Shown: positions 25,736 to 34,969 of the stretch, in pieces
Layout of the letters: every line of letters starts with the position of its first letter
How positions within the stretch are numbered: the stretch's first letter is position 1
From: an uncultured Bacteroidales bacterium
GTDB taxonomy: Bacteria > Bacteroidota > Bacteroidia > Bacteroidales > UBA932
Direction of reading: 5' to 3'
NCBI GenBank assembly: GCA_944326355.1
Contig: CALVDO010000008.1
Coordinates: forward strand, 37,395-101,394
Length of the DNA: 64,000 bases
Made by a program: the position numbers and the translations under genes
The notes under the pieces: model-generated
What the model was told of the DNA's origin: nothing
What the model saw: the letters and a program-made list of their open reading frames with translations, nothing else
Databases searched by the model: none

Positions 25736-27394
25736 ATGATGAAAACGATGAAACCATTGAGGACAACCGCATTCTGCATCGCACTTCTTGCCGTGCAGTC
25801 CTGTCTTTTTGAGAATGACATGTCCTATCCCCGGGTCTATGCGAACGTGACCGCGTTTGCCGTCGAAGGGCAGGAGTCCTGCACGATAAACACGGATGCC
25901 AGAACGGTGGACCTTGTTCTTGAGGAGACCGCATACATGAATGCTCTGACCGTGACGCAGAGCGAGATTTCGGCGGAGGCACGCTGTCCGGACTTTCCTT
26001 CCGTAGGGGATGTTCTGGATCTTACCGGGCCGAGGAAATATGTCCTGAGCACATATCAGGATTACGAGTGGACAATTTCGGCTTCCCAGCCTATAGAAAG
26101 GTATATCACCTGCGAGAATCAGGGCTCATCTCCGATCATTGACGCTCAGGAGAAGACCGCTCTGGTCAATGTCGTGGAGACTCAGAGCCTGCAGTCGGTG
26201 ACCGTCACTTCCATGAAGCTTGAGCGGGAGGGATCGGACATCTATCTTGTCACTGACGGGACTGTCGCATCGGACCCTTGTGAGTTTCCGATGACGATCG
26301 ATGCGATGACTGAGCTCGAGTTTGAGGTGAGAAATGACAGGGAGACCGTGAGATGGAAAGTAACCTTCATTCAGGAGGTCGTTCCGGTGGAGATTACCTC
26401 CGTCAACGCATGGTGCTATCATGTTGACGTGACGGCTACGTTCGGACGAGTGGGGACTCCGTACATTGAATATCGCAGGGCTGATTCGAACGAATGGATA
26501 AGGTTTGACGACGTGACTGTAGACGGAATAGACATCTCTGCCTCAATTCCAGGCGGAGACACTTCCGACGAGTCTTCAGCCCGTCTCGAAGCCGGCACTG
26601 CCTACGAATTCAAAGTCTGTACGGAATCTTCTGAAAGTGATGTGGTCACAGTCACGACCGGCACTCCGGATCAGATATACAACATGGACTTCGAGGACTG
26701 GTATTATGAGACGGAAAACGGAAATGACGTATGGTATCCGAATCTGAACAGCTCCTATCTTATCTGGGACACCGCAAATCCCGGAGCGGGAACTTTCGTC
26801 GGATCTCTCACGACTCCGTCAGAGACAGTTCCGGTATCTTCGGCAGGACGCTACGCCGCAAGGCTTGAGAGCAAGAATGCTCTGATCGCCTTCGCAGCGG
26901 GCAATATCTTTACTGGTAAGTTCGGCCGGATCTATGGTATGGGCGCCATATTGAACTGGGGGACTGAGTTCACTGCGAGACCCAAGGCCCTGACCGGCTA
27001 TTTCTCGTATTCTCCGGTGCTCATCAACAGGGTAAAACCGCCTTATGAGAATCTGCAGAACACGATGGACAAGTGCCAGATTCTCGTGATGCTTACAGAT
27101 TGGTCGATTCCTTTTGAGGTCAATACGACGGACGGAGTCTTCGTTGTTCAGGATCCGTCCAACACGAGTATAATAGCTTATGGCAAGATGGAGACCGATC
27201 TTGAGACATCGACGTCTGAGGAGGCTGATGCCAATGGCTACATACCGTTCACTCTCGAGCTTGAATACTGGAGACCGGACGCCACGCCTACCTATGCGGT
27301 GGTGATAGCCTGCTCCAGCTATCGTGGAGATTACTTCACTGGAGGGGAAGGAAGTGTAATGCTTGTTGACGACTTCCGTTTCATCTACGACTGA
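25736..27394 (+). CDS. PCMD domain lipoprotein
   Basis: The 552-residue product has a lipoprotein signal ending AVQSCLFEND. Two beta-sandwich domains similar to those of BT_1761-type PCMD proteins follow (about residues 30-130 and 130-215). Next come a FN3-like domain (RLEAGTAYEFKVCT) and a C-terminal PCMD domain from NMDFEDWYYE to GSVMLVDDFRFIYD. The PCMD portion matches the third gene of the block closely (NILIV/NALIAF, FAAGNLYTGKY/FAAGNIFTGKF). It lacks DUF4493. ATG at 25736 is used here; ATG at 25748 would also keep the signal. It is the last gene of the block. Surface carbohydrate binding is a guess. Confidence 0.82.
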   Translation: MMKTMKPLRTTAFCIALLAVQSCLFENDMSYPRVYANVTAFAVEGQESCTINTDARTVDLVLEETAYMNALTVTQSEISAEARCPDFPSVGDVLDLTGPRKYVLSTYQDYEWTISASQPIERYITCENQGSSPIIDAQEKTALVNVVETQSLQSVTVTSMKLEREGSDIYLVTDGTVASDPCEFPMTIDAMTELEFEVRNDRETVRWKVTFIQEVVPVEITSVNAWCYHVDVTATFGRVGTPYIEYRRADSNEWIRFDDVTVDGIDISASIPGGDTSDESSARLEAGTAYEFKVCTESSESDVVTVTTGTPDQIYNMDFEDWYYETENGNDVWYPNLNSSYLIWDTANPGAGTFVGSLTTPSETVPVSSAGRYAARLESKNALIAFAAGNIFTGKFGRIYGMGAILNWGTEFTARPKALTGYFSYSPVLINRVKPPYENLQNTMDKCQILVMLTDWSIPFEVNTTDGVFVVQDPSNTSIIAYGKMETDLETSTSEEADANGYIPFTLELEYWRPDATPTYAVVIACSSYRGDYFTGGEGSVMLVDDFRFIYD

Positions 27395-27462
27395 CTTCTG
27401 GGCATCCGGTCTGCAGCTGGCTACTGGGCTGCGTCCGTATGGCGTGTCGGAAAATCCTGCCT

Positions 27463-28560
27463 TTAAGAAAGAAGCATTGTTCCGAATCCGACGATCAGGG
27501 CAATGCCGCAGTTGAGGAGCTTCGCCAGTGCGAAGCTCTTTTTGTCCTGTGCCAGAAGAGGAAGTGATGAATGTCCGTCTTGAGATATGCTGCTTGCAAG
27601 AAGGACGGAAAGAGGGACCATCCCGCTGGCATACATGGTGACAAAGATTATGTGAGGTCCGGACTCCGGTATCATGCCTATGGCTACCGCGAGCAGGATC
27701 ATTACTGCGGTGTTCCGTCCAATCCATCCGCTGATGTCCACATGCTGCATCCCGAAGCCTATAAGGGCGAGCACTCCGGCCGTCCAAAGGAAGATCTGCG
27801 GTGCGTGTCTCTTTATCACATGATGCCAAAGATGCTCTGTGAATCTGTCGGACGATCTCCATAGTATCGGAACGAGAATCAGGCTCAGGACGGCGAACAG
27901 AATGTTCATCCATTTCTCGTCAAGCAGATTCAGGCTTACTCCGACCTCTTCCTTTACTTCTTCCGGAGTGTGGTCATGAGCCAGAGCACCGGAGGCGAGG
28001 GCAACGATAAAGACCAGGACACCTGCGATCATCACGGTTCTCTTCCATCCGAAGTGCCTCGTTTCGCCGTGCCGTGTGTCGCTTTGCCTCGTTTCGCCAT
28101 GTCGTGTGCCGCAGCTGCATTGCGGCATGGAAGGCAGGCTGCTGTCATCGTCAGCGCCGCGTCTTGTGCTCAGCCCGGGTGCTATGAAGTCGATGAGTAT
28201 GCCGGTTGCCACTGCGATTCCGAAGAGGGCGAGGAATATCCACGGAGCCTTGTCAGGCACCATCGCCATCATTATGAAGGCTTCGTCTCCTGATGATGCC
28301 GCCATCATCGCCACGAGGGCTCCGAAGCTGATCATTCTTTTGGAGTAGAGTGAGACGGAAGCGAAGCCGCCAATGCAGCCCGGTATCGAACCGAGAAGAG
28401 CTGACACTACCACCTGTCCTGCAGTGTTCTTTTTCAGTCTGCTGAAAAATCTTCCGTGCGACTCGATGTCGACGGATTCTATCAGCATCATCATGATGAC
28501 CACCAGGCCGGTCACAAGGATGGAGTTGCGGAGTATGTCGGTCAGAATGTGAAGAAACAT
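27463..28560 (-). CDS. Putative manganese transporter / arsenic efflux (ArsP_2) family permease
   Basis: The 365-residue inner-membrane protein starts at ATG 28560 (MFLHILTDILRNSILVTGL); the longer frame begins at TTG inside the upstream gene. It has about ten membrane segments. A conserved pattern of the ArsP_2 / putative manganese transporter family is visible: LLGSIPGCIGGFASVSLYSKRM followed by FGALVAMMAASSGDEAFIMM. The central loop (about residues 130-170) holds CSC and a tandem His-rich decapeptide repeat (TRHGETRQSD, TRHGETRHFG), a plausible metal-binding sensor. It is 13 bp downstream of a DUF1573 gene. The metal and direction of transport are not known. Confidence 0.78.
   Translation of the reverse strand: MFLHILTDILRNSILVTGLVVIMMMLIESVDIESHGRFFSRLKKNTAGQVVVSALLGSIPGCIGGFASVSLYSKRMISFGALVAMMAASSGDEAFIMMAMVPDKAPWIFLALFGIAVATGILIDFIAPGLSTRRGADDDSSLPSMPQCSCGTRHGETRQSDTRHGETRHFGWKRTVMIAGVLVFIVALASGALAHDHTPEEVKEEVGVSLNLLDEKWMNILFAVLSLILVPILWRSSDRFTEHLWHHVIKRHAPQIFLWTAGVLALIGFGMQHVDISGWIGRNTAVMILLAVAIGMIPESGPHIIFVTMYASGMVPLSVLLASSISQDGHSSLPLLAQDKKSFALAKLLNCGIALIVGFGTMLLS
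28055..28108 (-). repeat. In-frame 30-bp repeat coding a His-rich loop
   Basis: Two 24-bp near-copies (28055-28078 and 28085-28108) recur with a 30-bp period inside the permease gene. They code the decapeptides TRHGETRQSD and TRHGETRHFG. Confidence 0.8.
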
Positions 28561-28573
28561 CTCTCGGACTCGC

Positions 28574-29695
28574 TTATTCGATCCATCCGGTGATGAACAG
28601 GTTGACAATCGGACGGGAAGGGGAGTTGGTAGTCAGTGTGACTATCACAAGCGTCTCGCCGGCAGGCATTCCAGTCGTGTCCAGATTCACTTTGAATGAT
28701 CCGCCGTATCCGCATTTGACTACTGGTACATCCGTGTGGGACGCCTTTTCCGCATCGATGTCCACCTTATATGTGCGGAAATCGTTTTTGCCTATGTTCT
28801 TGAATGAGAATACAGCCTCTACCGGAGTTCCTGCCTTGATCTTCCCGAAGGAAAATGAGCTGGAGGCGAACATCGGTCTGGAGCCGTCTTTCCTCTGTTC
28901 TTGCGAGAGACCGCTGAAATTTTCTTTTGTGAACGAATATACGGATATGCTCTTCCCCAGAGTCTTGCCGTCGGCATCGGTCGCTGTATAGCTGCGTCCG
29001 TTTACGAGGGGGGTGGCGTAATGATGATTCTTGCCCCAGTGCTGTCTGTCCGCTGTTATCGTGAATCTGAGCTTTGCCGTGCCTTTCGCCGGAATAACGG
29101 AAGGAGATATGCTCAGCGAGAGCCCGGGAGTCACGTCGGTGAACGTCACCGTGACCGGCGATGAGGAAAGGTTGGCTACCGTAACCTCGTCACTCCTCTG
29201 GCCTCCCTGCTCGAGATTGCCGCATTTGAGCTCTGCCGACTTCATTCCGAGGCTGCCGAAGCGCACTGGGTACATCTCCTCCAGACTCAGCTTCTTTTCA
29301 TGGCTGACACCACGAAGCCTGAGTATCACGGGGTTGCCTATTCCTGATATATACGCCGTCAGACTCTTGTCAAACGGGTAGGGGCCCTCATCGTTGCTGT
29401 AGGTGGATGATATGGTTCCGCTTTCGCCTGGCATTATAGGCTGTCTGGTCCATTTCACGTCCGTGCATCCGCATGTGGTCACGACATTGTATATAACCAC
29501 CGGTCTGTCGCTTATGTTCTTCATGTTGAATGTGCAGTGCAGGGGACCGTCGGTCAGGAGCACGTCTCCGAAGTCCATGACCATGCGGTCGAACTCCACG
29601 ATGTCTCCCACTTTTTCCTGTCCGACAGCCGTCCCCGTGAAAAACAGTGCCGCAGCCGCCATCGCCGACAACCTCTTCAGAAGATATCCCTTCAT
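28574..29695 (-). CDS. DUF1573 domain protein
   Basis: The 373-residue product starts at ATG 29695 (MKGYLLKRLSAMAAAALFF), the start that gives a signal peptide. The longer frame would extend across the promoter box. Residues about 25-130 are a DUF1573 domain: FDRMVMDFGDVLLTDGPLHCTFNMKN with VVTTCGCTDVKW and MPGESGTISSTY. A second region repeats the same ASH-like immunoglobulin pattern (FSFGKIKAGTPVEAVFSFKNIG, near residue 275). Such proteins are exported and abundant in Bacteroidota, with no agreed function. It is the first gene of a pair with the metal permease. Confidence 0.85.
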   Translation of the reverse strand: MKGYLLKRLSAMAAAALFFTGTAVGQEKVGDIVEFDRMVMDFGDVLLTDGPLHCTFNMKNISDRPVVIYNVVTTCGCTDVKWTRQPIMPGESGTISSTYSNDEGPYPFDKSLTAYISGIGNPVILRLRGVSHEKKLSLEEMYPVRFGSLGMKSAELKCGNLEQGGQRSDEVTVANLSSSPVTVTFTDVTPGLSLSISPSVIPAKGTAKLRFTITADRQHWGKNHHYATPLVNGRSYTATDADGKTLGKSISVYSFTKENFSGLSQEQRKDGSRPMFASSSFSFGKIKAGTPVEAVFSFKNIGKNDFRTYKVDIDAEKASHTDVPVVKCGYGGSFKVNLDTTGMPAGETLVIVTLTTNSPSRPIVNLFITGWIE

Positions 29696-29775
29696 CTCAA
29701 TCTCTTTTTTTTGACAGTCACACATCGGCTCCTCCATTCCGGCCATGATGCCCGGAGGACGAAGCCGCAATGCCG

Positions 29776-29783
29776 CAAATGTA
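29776..29783 (-). promoter_or_regulatory. Promoter -7 element for the DUF1573-permease pair
   Basis: The reverse strand reads TACATTTG, matching TAnnTTTG, 80 bp upstream of the chosen start. It lies downstream of the longest possible start, which argues against that start. Confidence 0.5.
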
Positions 29784-29826
29784 GTGATTTTTATTGAATG
29801 GGTCATTCACTTTTCGGCCGCTAAAC

Positions 29827-29857
29827 TTGATTATTCGAACTTTATCACATAATTTTG
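29827..29857 (+). promoter_or_regulatory. Promoter of the ferredoxin gene
   Basis: TTG (29827-29829), a 20-bp spacer and TAATTTTG (29850-29857) match the Bacteroidota promoter pattern. The ferredoxin start codon follows 30 bp later. Confidence 0.72.
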
Positions 29858-29887
29858 CTAAGTTTTAACAATAAAAGGATAACAACA

Positions 29888-30058
29888 ATGGCTTACAAGA
29901 TTTCAGAGGATTGCGTCGCTTGCGGCACATGCATCAGCGAGTGTCCTTCGGGAGCGATTTCAGAGGGAGACATCTATAAGATTGATCCTAATGTGTGCGT
30001 TGACTGCGGCACATGCGCAGACGTCTGCCCTATGGGCGCAATTTCTCCTGCCGAGTAA
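29888..30058 (+). CDS. 2[4Fe-4S] ferredoxin
   Basis: This is a small electron carrier of 56 residues, starting at the ATG at 29888 (MAYKISEDCVACGTC). It has two full CxxCxxCxxxCP cluster motifs, CVACGTCISECP and CVDCGTCADVCP, as in clostridial-type ferredoxins. The longer frame is excluded because it begins upstream of the predicted transcription start. Its likely partner is the pyruvate:ferredoxin oxidoreductase encoded at 36142-39672. It is a single-gene unit with its own promoter and terminator. Confidence 0.97.
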   Translation: MAYKISEDCVACGTCISECPSGAISEGDIYKIDPNVCVDCGTCADVCPMGAISPAE

Positions 30059-30099
30059 TTCCGGCATCCCGATCTTCCGGCGGAAATCCGCCGCAACAT

Positions 30100-30132
30100 G
30101 AAGCCTGCAGATGTCTGCGGGCTTCTTTTTTG
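30100..30132 (+). terminator. Terminator of the ferredoxin gene
   Basis: Arms 30100-30111 (GAAGCCTGCAGA) and 30114-30125 (TCTGCGGGCTTC, one mismatch) are followed by seven T residues. Confidence 0.85.
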
Positions 30133-30194
30133 CTTGCCGCGTCCTTTTTTTTCGTCTTTCCTTCTCTCCGTCTTTCCGTCTCTCCATAAAAGGA

Positions 30195-30233
30195 GGGTGA
30201 CCCAGAGTCATCCATCGACTCTTGGGTCACCCC
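30195..30233 (-). terminator. Long hairpin downstream of the M16 protease gene
   Basis: GGGTGACCCAGAGTC (30195-30209) pairs with GACTC-T-TGGGTCACCC (30217-30232) with one bulged base, followed on the reverse strand by a short T-rich stretch. It lies about 50 bp beyond the protease stop and resembles hairpins at 36066 and 39976. Confidence 0.65.
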
Positions 30234-30281
30234 TCTTCTGACGGGGCCGTCTGCCCCGGTGTTTACGGTGTGATTCTCTGA

Positions 30282-33092
30282 CTATTCCTCAGGAGACATC
30301 ACAATCTCTATAAAGTTGTTCTGCGAAAGCACTTCGTTGAGAACGGCCTTGATGTTCTCGGCGGAAATCTCAGATATGGCGGTCTCGAACTCTTTGTCGT
30401 AGTCCATTCCGTAGTGGTTCCAGTACATCAGGGCATCATGCCAGTAGCTGTTGCTGATCCTTGACTCAGGAAGATTCTTCTTCGCGTTCTCAATCGCGCG
30501 GTTGAGCTGCTCTTCTGTAGGACCGTCCGCCGCAAGATTCTTGAGCCCGTCGACGGCCGACTTGATGAGCCGTGCTGCAGCTTCAGGGTTGGTGTCGAAG
30601 TATACCTGGATCATTGCCATGGCCTCAGGCTCGTTTTGCATGGTCGAGCCCACGCTGGCTCCGTATGTGCCCCCCTCCTCTTCGCGGAGAGTGTCGGTGT
30701 AGATCATGTCGAGGATATATTTTGCCGCCTCGAGCATGACAGAGTTCTTTACTGAATAAGGGAAGTATGCAGTGTAGACCTGAAGGACTGTGGTCTTAGG
30801 GGTTTCCATCTCCACATTGAAATGGTTTGTGATCTCTCCTTTCACGACGTCTGCCCCGGCGTCAGTCCAGCTTGTCGCTTTCTTGCCTTTGGTAAGCGAG
30901 CCGGCATACTTCTCCACCATCGGCTTGAGAGTTTCCATGTCCACGTTTCCGGTGATGTAGAGCGTAGCTCCGGCCACATCTCTGAAGAGGCTTCTGTAGA
31001 CTCTTTCAATTGTGGCGAGGCTGGCCTTTTCAATCACTTCATCGTTGACTATCGGCCTTCTCGGGCTGTTTCCGAAGATGGTCTTGATCATCTCGTTCTG
31101 GAACTTGAAGCTCGGCTGGCTCTCGAGGTTAGGAAGCACGGCCTTGATCTGCTCGATGCCCGTCTGGTACTCAGTCTCGTCGAAGCGCGGGTCCATGAAG
31201 TAGAGATACATGAGCTGGAAGGCAGTCTCAAGGTCTTTTGGAGATGCCGAGCCGCTGATGCCGTGGCGCAGGCTGCCTATGTATGGTCTGACGCTCACGT
31301 TCTTCCCTGCGAGCATCTTCTGCAGGTCTGTGCCGGAGAACTCCGACACTCCGCTGTTTCTTTGGAAGAGTCCGAAGATGTTGTCTTCGAATGAAGGCAT
31401 GTCCTCATCGGCCACAAGGGAGAGGCCTCCGTCTTTCTCGAGAGAGAAGAGCACCTGATCCTTTTTGTATTCCGTAGGAAGCACGACTACCTTGAGCCCG
31501 TTCTTGAGAGTCCATTCGGTCGAGCCGTAGATTCCTTCAGCGGTTTTCTTTACAGGAGAGCCTTTAAGTGCGGCGGCGTCAAGCAGCGGACGGTTGAAGT
31601 CCTGTGCCTCGTTCGGCTCGATGTCAGATTCCTTGACCTCCGCTATCGCGTTGAGGAAATCCTGCTCGGAAGGATGTGAGATGCCTTCCTTTTCAGGGCC
31701 GTAATATACGACCACCATATTGTCGTCCGTGATGAGGGATGCCGCTATCTGGTTGAGCACGTCAGCGGTCAGCTGGCTGCAGATAGCCTGTGCGTACTGG
31801 TACTCGACCTCAGGCTCCATATAGGCGTAGTTGTCGAAGAAGTTGTTGATGTATTCCTGGATGAACTCGGCGTTCTTGCGCGTGTCCGCTCCCTGAACCC
31901 TCTTCTCGTACTGGCTGAGGATATTGTCTTTTGCCCTTGACACCTCATCGTCAGTGAAGCCGTATCTCTTCATCTTCTCGATTTCCGTCATGAAGGCCTT
32001 GAATGCGGGGATGGCTTCATTGTTTCTGCACATGACGTTTCCCATTGTCACTTCGCAGGTTTCGCAGAGCTTCCCGATTCCGAGGCCGGCATTCTGGAAC
32101 GGCGCGTCAGGTCTGGACGTGATGTCGCTGAACCTCTCGGACATGATGATGCTCACATAGCTCTTCACCAGATCCGTCATCATTCCCACCTGTGTGCTGT
32201 TGAAGGCTTCTGGAGCAGGCTCGCTCTTCCATATGACTTCAAATGAAGTCGATGACGCCTCCGGATCCGTGATGACGGCCACTATAGGCTCCTGATTGTC
32301 AGGAATGACATGCATCACCTTTGCTTTAGGATTGACAGCCGCAGGTATGTCGGAGAATAACTCCTTTATCTTTGCCTCTACATGATCCACATCGACATCT
32401 CCGACCACGATCAGCGCCTGAAGGTCAGGACGATACCATGTGTGATAGAAGTTCACGAGGCTTTCCGGCCTGAATGTCTTGAGGTTCTCCTCGCTTCCGA
32501 TAAGGGAGCAGTCAGCATATTTCGAGCCCTTGTAATAGGCCTGTTTTGCCTGCTCGTACATTCTCCAGTTGGCGTCCCTTCTGGTTCTCCTCTCCTCGAT
32601 AATGACGCCTCTCTCCTTGTCGATTTCCTCCGGATCGCAGGTCACGAAATGGGAATAGTCGTGCATGATGAGGAGGCAGGTGTCAACCACGCCTTCTCTG
32701 ACGAGAGGGATATTGTTGAGCATATATACTGTCTGTTCCACTCCGGTGGAAGCGTTGATGTTTCTTCCGAATTCGGCTCCTATCCCCTGGAGGTATTCGA
32801 GGAGGCTCTTTCCAGGGAAATTCTTGGTCCCGTTGAAGCACATGTGCTCAAGGAAATGTGCAAGTCCGTCCTGATCTGGAGTTTCCTGAATGGCGCCGAC
32901 ATTTGTCGCGAGATAGAATTCGGCTCTGTCGGCAGGCTGCTCGTTGTGCCTGATGTAGTAAGTTAGCCCGTTTTCAAGCTGACCTTTTCTGACAGCGGGG
33001 TCATTCGGCAGCTGGGGCAGCTGTGACAGGTCCTGTCCATACACAGCCATCGCGGCGAAGATGGCCGCGAAAAATAAAAAGATCCGTTTCAT
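30282..33092 (-). CDS. M16 family zinc metalloprotease, exported
   Basis: This is a pitrilysin/insulinase-type peptidase of 936 residues, two tandem M16 halves. I chose ATG 33092, giving a clear signal peptide (MKRIFLFFAAIFAAMAVYGQD); the ATG at 33110 adds six residues. The inverted zinc motif HFLEH is at about residues 77-81 (DGLAHFLEHMCFNGTKNFPG). The downstream Glu region is ERGVIIEERRTRRD. The C-terminal half lacks HXXEH, as is usual. It should degrade peptides in the periplasm. It directly follows the SulP transporter stop, so the two may be cotranscribed, without an obvious functional link. Confidence 0.93.
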   Translation of the reverse strand: MKRIFLFFAAIFAAMAVYGQDLSQLPQLPNDPAVRKGQLENGLTYYIRHNEQPADRAEFYLATNVGAIQETPDQDGLAHFLEHMCFNGTKNFPGKSLLEYLQGIGAEFGRNINASTGVEQTVYMLNNIPLVREGVVDTCLLIMHDYSHFVTCDPEEIDKERGVIIEERRTRRDANWRMYEQAKQAYYKGSKYADCSLIGSEENLKTFRPESLVNFYHTWYRPDLQALIVVGDVDVDHVEAKIKELFSDIPAAVNPKAKVMHVIPDNQEPIVAVITDPEASSTSFEVIWKSEPAPEAFNSTQVGMMTDLVKSYVSIIMSERFSDITSRPDAPFQNAGLGIGKLCETCEVTMGNVMCRNNEAIPAFKAFMTEIEKMKRYGFTDDEVSRAKDNILSQYEKRVQGADTRKNAEFIQEYINNFFDNYAYMEPEVEYQYAQAICSQLTADVLNQIAASLITDDNMVVVYYGPEKEGISHPSEQDFLNAIAEVKESDIEPNEAQDFNRPLLDAAALKGSPVKKTAEGIYGSTEWTLKNGLKVVVLPTEYKKDQVLFSLEKDGGLSLVADEDMPSFEDNIFGLFQRNSGVSEFSGTDLQKMLAGKNVSVRPYIGSLRHGISGSASPKDLETAFQLMYLYFMDPRFDETEYQTGIEQIKAVLPNLESQPSFKFQNEMIKTIFGNSPRRPIVNDEVIEKASLATIERVYRSLFRDVAGATLYITGNVDMETLKPMVEKYAGSLTKGKKATSWTDAGADVVKGEITNHFNVEMETPKTTVLQVYTAYFPYSVKNSVMLEAAKYILDMIYTDTLREEEGGTYGASVGSTMQNEPEAMAMIQVYFDTNPEAAARLIKSAVDGLKNLAADGPTEEQLNRAIENAKKNLPESRISNSYWHDALMYWNHYGMDYDKEFETAISEISAENIKAVLNEVLSQNNFIEIVMSPEE

Positions 33093-33110
33093 ATGAATTT
33101 TAATGTCCAT

Positions 33111-34829
33111 TCAACAAAGATAAGCATTTTTTTTCAGATATTCATTGGCCTTCGCCAGCGCCGGGATTATGTGCGGAAAAATGTAGTCGGTGCCGATCTC
33201 CTCGTCGAGTCCGAATTTGTGCAGCGTTGCCATCACCTGTGGATTGACTCCGGACAGGATGACCCTGATGCCGCGTCTTTCCGTGCGCTGAAAGAAGTTC
33301 CTGAGGTTTCTGATGCCGGTCGAGTCCATGAATGACACTTTTCTCATTCTGATTATGCGTACTCTGACGTCTCTTTTCCTGCCTTCCTCAAGCTCTTCAA
33401 GGCGGCTCGCGAGCCCGAAGAAGAACGGGCCGTTGATTTCGTACACCTCCACGCCTTTTGGCACGTCAAGATGCTCGGTATCCTCCAGGCGTGCCATCTC
33501 ATCATCTTCCGTGGCGGCTATATGGTCTTCATTCAGCACCTTTATGGAGGATGTCTCCATCACTCGCTTGACGAAGAGCACCACGGCCATAAGCACTCCG
33601 ACCTCGATTGCAACGGTGAGATCCACGAGCACGGTCAGCGCAAAGGTTATCAGCAGCACGGCAATGTCCGTCCTGTCGCCCTTGAGCAGGTATCTGAACG
33701 ACCGCCATTCGCTCATGTTGTAGGCTACTATCACGAGAATCGCCGCCAGGCAGGACAGCGGCACATACACCGCGTATGGCATGAGGAACAGGTAGATGAG
33801 CAGGAGCACTATTGCGTGGACAATGCCTGTGACAGGGGATTTGCCGCCGTTGTTTATGCTCGCCATCGTCCTTGCAAGAGCTCCCGTTGCCGGGATTCCG
33901 CCGAACATCGGGGTGACGATGTTGGCTATTCCCTGTCCTATGAGCTCAGTGTTGGAGTCGTGTCTCTTCCCCGTGACGCCGTCCGCCACCATTGCGGCGA
34001 GCAGGGATTCGACCGCACACAGGATGGCTATCGTAAATGCCGGTGACACAAGTCCTTTTATGGTCTCATAGTCGAGCTGCGGAGCTACCGGTCTCGGCAT
34101 CGGGAGTCCCTCTGCGAGCTCGGGAAACTTTGAGCCTATGGTCGCGAACTCCACTCCTGCGAAGCGGCTGAGCAGAAGCGAGGCCGCCGTGCCGAGAATC
34201 AGAGCCACGAGCGATCCCGGCACTCTCTTGTTGAACTTTCCCCACAGGATGATTATGATGATGCAGCCGATGCTCATTGCCGTCTCGGCGATATCAGCCG
34301 AGCCGATGTTCCGGAAATAGCATATCCACTGCGGTATGAAGCCGGCCGGTGCCGTGATGTCCAGACCGAAAAAGTCTTTCATCTGCGTTGAGAATATCGT
34401 CAGTGCGATTCCGCTCGTGAAGCCTACAACTATCGGGTAAGGGATGAAGCGGAAGATCGTTCCCATCCTGCACAGCCCCATCACGACGAGCATCACGCCT
34501 GCCATTATGGTAGCGATCACGAGCCCCTGAAGACCGTACTGCGCCACGATTCCCGATACTATCACTATGAATGCACCTGTCGGCCCGCCGATCAGATACC
34601 GCGAACCTCCGAACATTGACACAAGAAGTCCCGCCACGATTGCGGTAATGAGCCCCTGCTGAGGAGATACTCCGCTGGCGATCCCGAATGCTATGGCAAG
34701 AGGCAAGGCAATGATTCCCACGATGATGCCGGCCGTGAGATCCGATGCGAACGTTTTGGCGTCATATTTTCCCTTTCTGAAGATCGAGAAGAATTCCGGT
34801 CTGAATACGCCCTTGAGTTTCAAGTCCAT
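33111..34829 (-). CDS. SulP family inorganic anion transporter with STAS domain
   Basis: The 572-residue inner-membrane protein has 10-14 membrane segments. SulP signatures include DLTAGIIVGIIALPLAIAFGIASG and RYLIGGPTGAFIVIVSGIV. A cytoplasmic STAS domain occupies the last 130 residues (VYEINGPFFFGLA, RVRIIRMRKVSFMDSTGIRNL, where the DSTG serine is the usual phospho-acceptor-like site). Sulfate or bicarbonate are likely substrates; sequence alone does not decide. A LysR regulator is divergent from it. The M16 protease gene begins at or just after its stop. Confidence 0.93.
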   Translation of the reverse strand: MDLKLKGVFRPEFFSIFRKGKYDAKTFASDLTAGIIVGIIALPLAIAFGIASGVSPQQGLITAIVAGLLVSMFGGSRYLIGGPTGAFIVIVSGIVAQYGLQGLVIATIMAGVMLVVMGLCRMGTIFRFIPYPIVVGFTSGIALTIFSTQMKDFFGLDITAPAGFIPQWICYFRNIGSADIAETAMSIGCIIIIILWGKFNKRVPGSLVALILGTAASLLLSRFAGVEFATIGSKFPELAEGLPMPRPVAPQLDYETIKGLVSPAFTIAILCAVESLLAAMVADGVTGKRHDSNTELIGQGIANIVTPMFGGIPATGALARTMASINNGGKSPVTGIVHAIVLLLIYLFLMPYAVYVPLSCLAAILVIVAYNMSEWRSFRYLLKGDRTDIAVLLITFALTVLVDLTVAIEVGVLMAVVLFVKRVMETSSIKVLNEDHIAATEDDEMARLEDTEHLDVPKGVEVYEINGPFFFGLASRLEELEEGRKRDVRVRIIRMRKVSFMDSTGIRNLRNFFQRTERRGIRVILSGVNPQVMATLHKFGLDEEIGTDYIFPHIIPALAKANEYLKKNAYLC

Positions 34830-34877
34830 TTCTGTTTATTTTCTGTCTTTTTCTGTCTTTCTCAAAAAATAAGGGCG

Positions 34878-34885
34878 CAAAGATA
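34878..34885 (-). promoter_or_regulatory. Promoter -7 element for the SulP transporter
   Basis: The reverse strand reads TATCTTTG, matching TAnnTTTG, 48 bp upstream of the start codon. Confidence 0.55.
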
Positions 34886-34937
34886 CGTTTTTATGTCCCA
34901 AGAAAAAAGACATTCGCGCATATCGTCGCGAAATGAT

Positions 34938-34945
34938 TAATTTTG
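34938..34945 (+). promoter_or_regulatory. Promoter -7 element for the LysR regulator
   Basis: TAATTTTG matches TAnnTTTG, 24 bp upstream of the LysR start codon. The box for the divergent SulP gene is 52 bp away, so one bound regulator could affect both. Confidence 0.5.
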
Positions 34946-34969
34946 CATTGCAATTCAAGATGAAGGATT

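Noticed and set aside
26819..27913. A 364-codon reverse-strand frame spanning the end of the PCMD gene and the permease
   Set aside because: It crosses two well-supported genes and has no coherent protein features.
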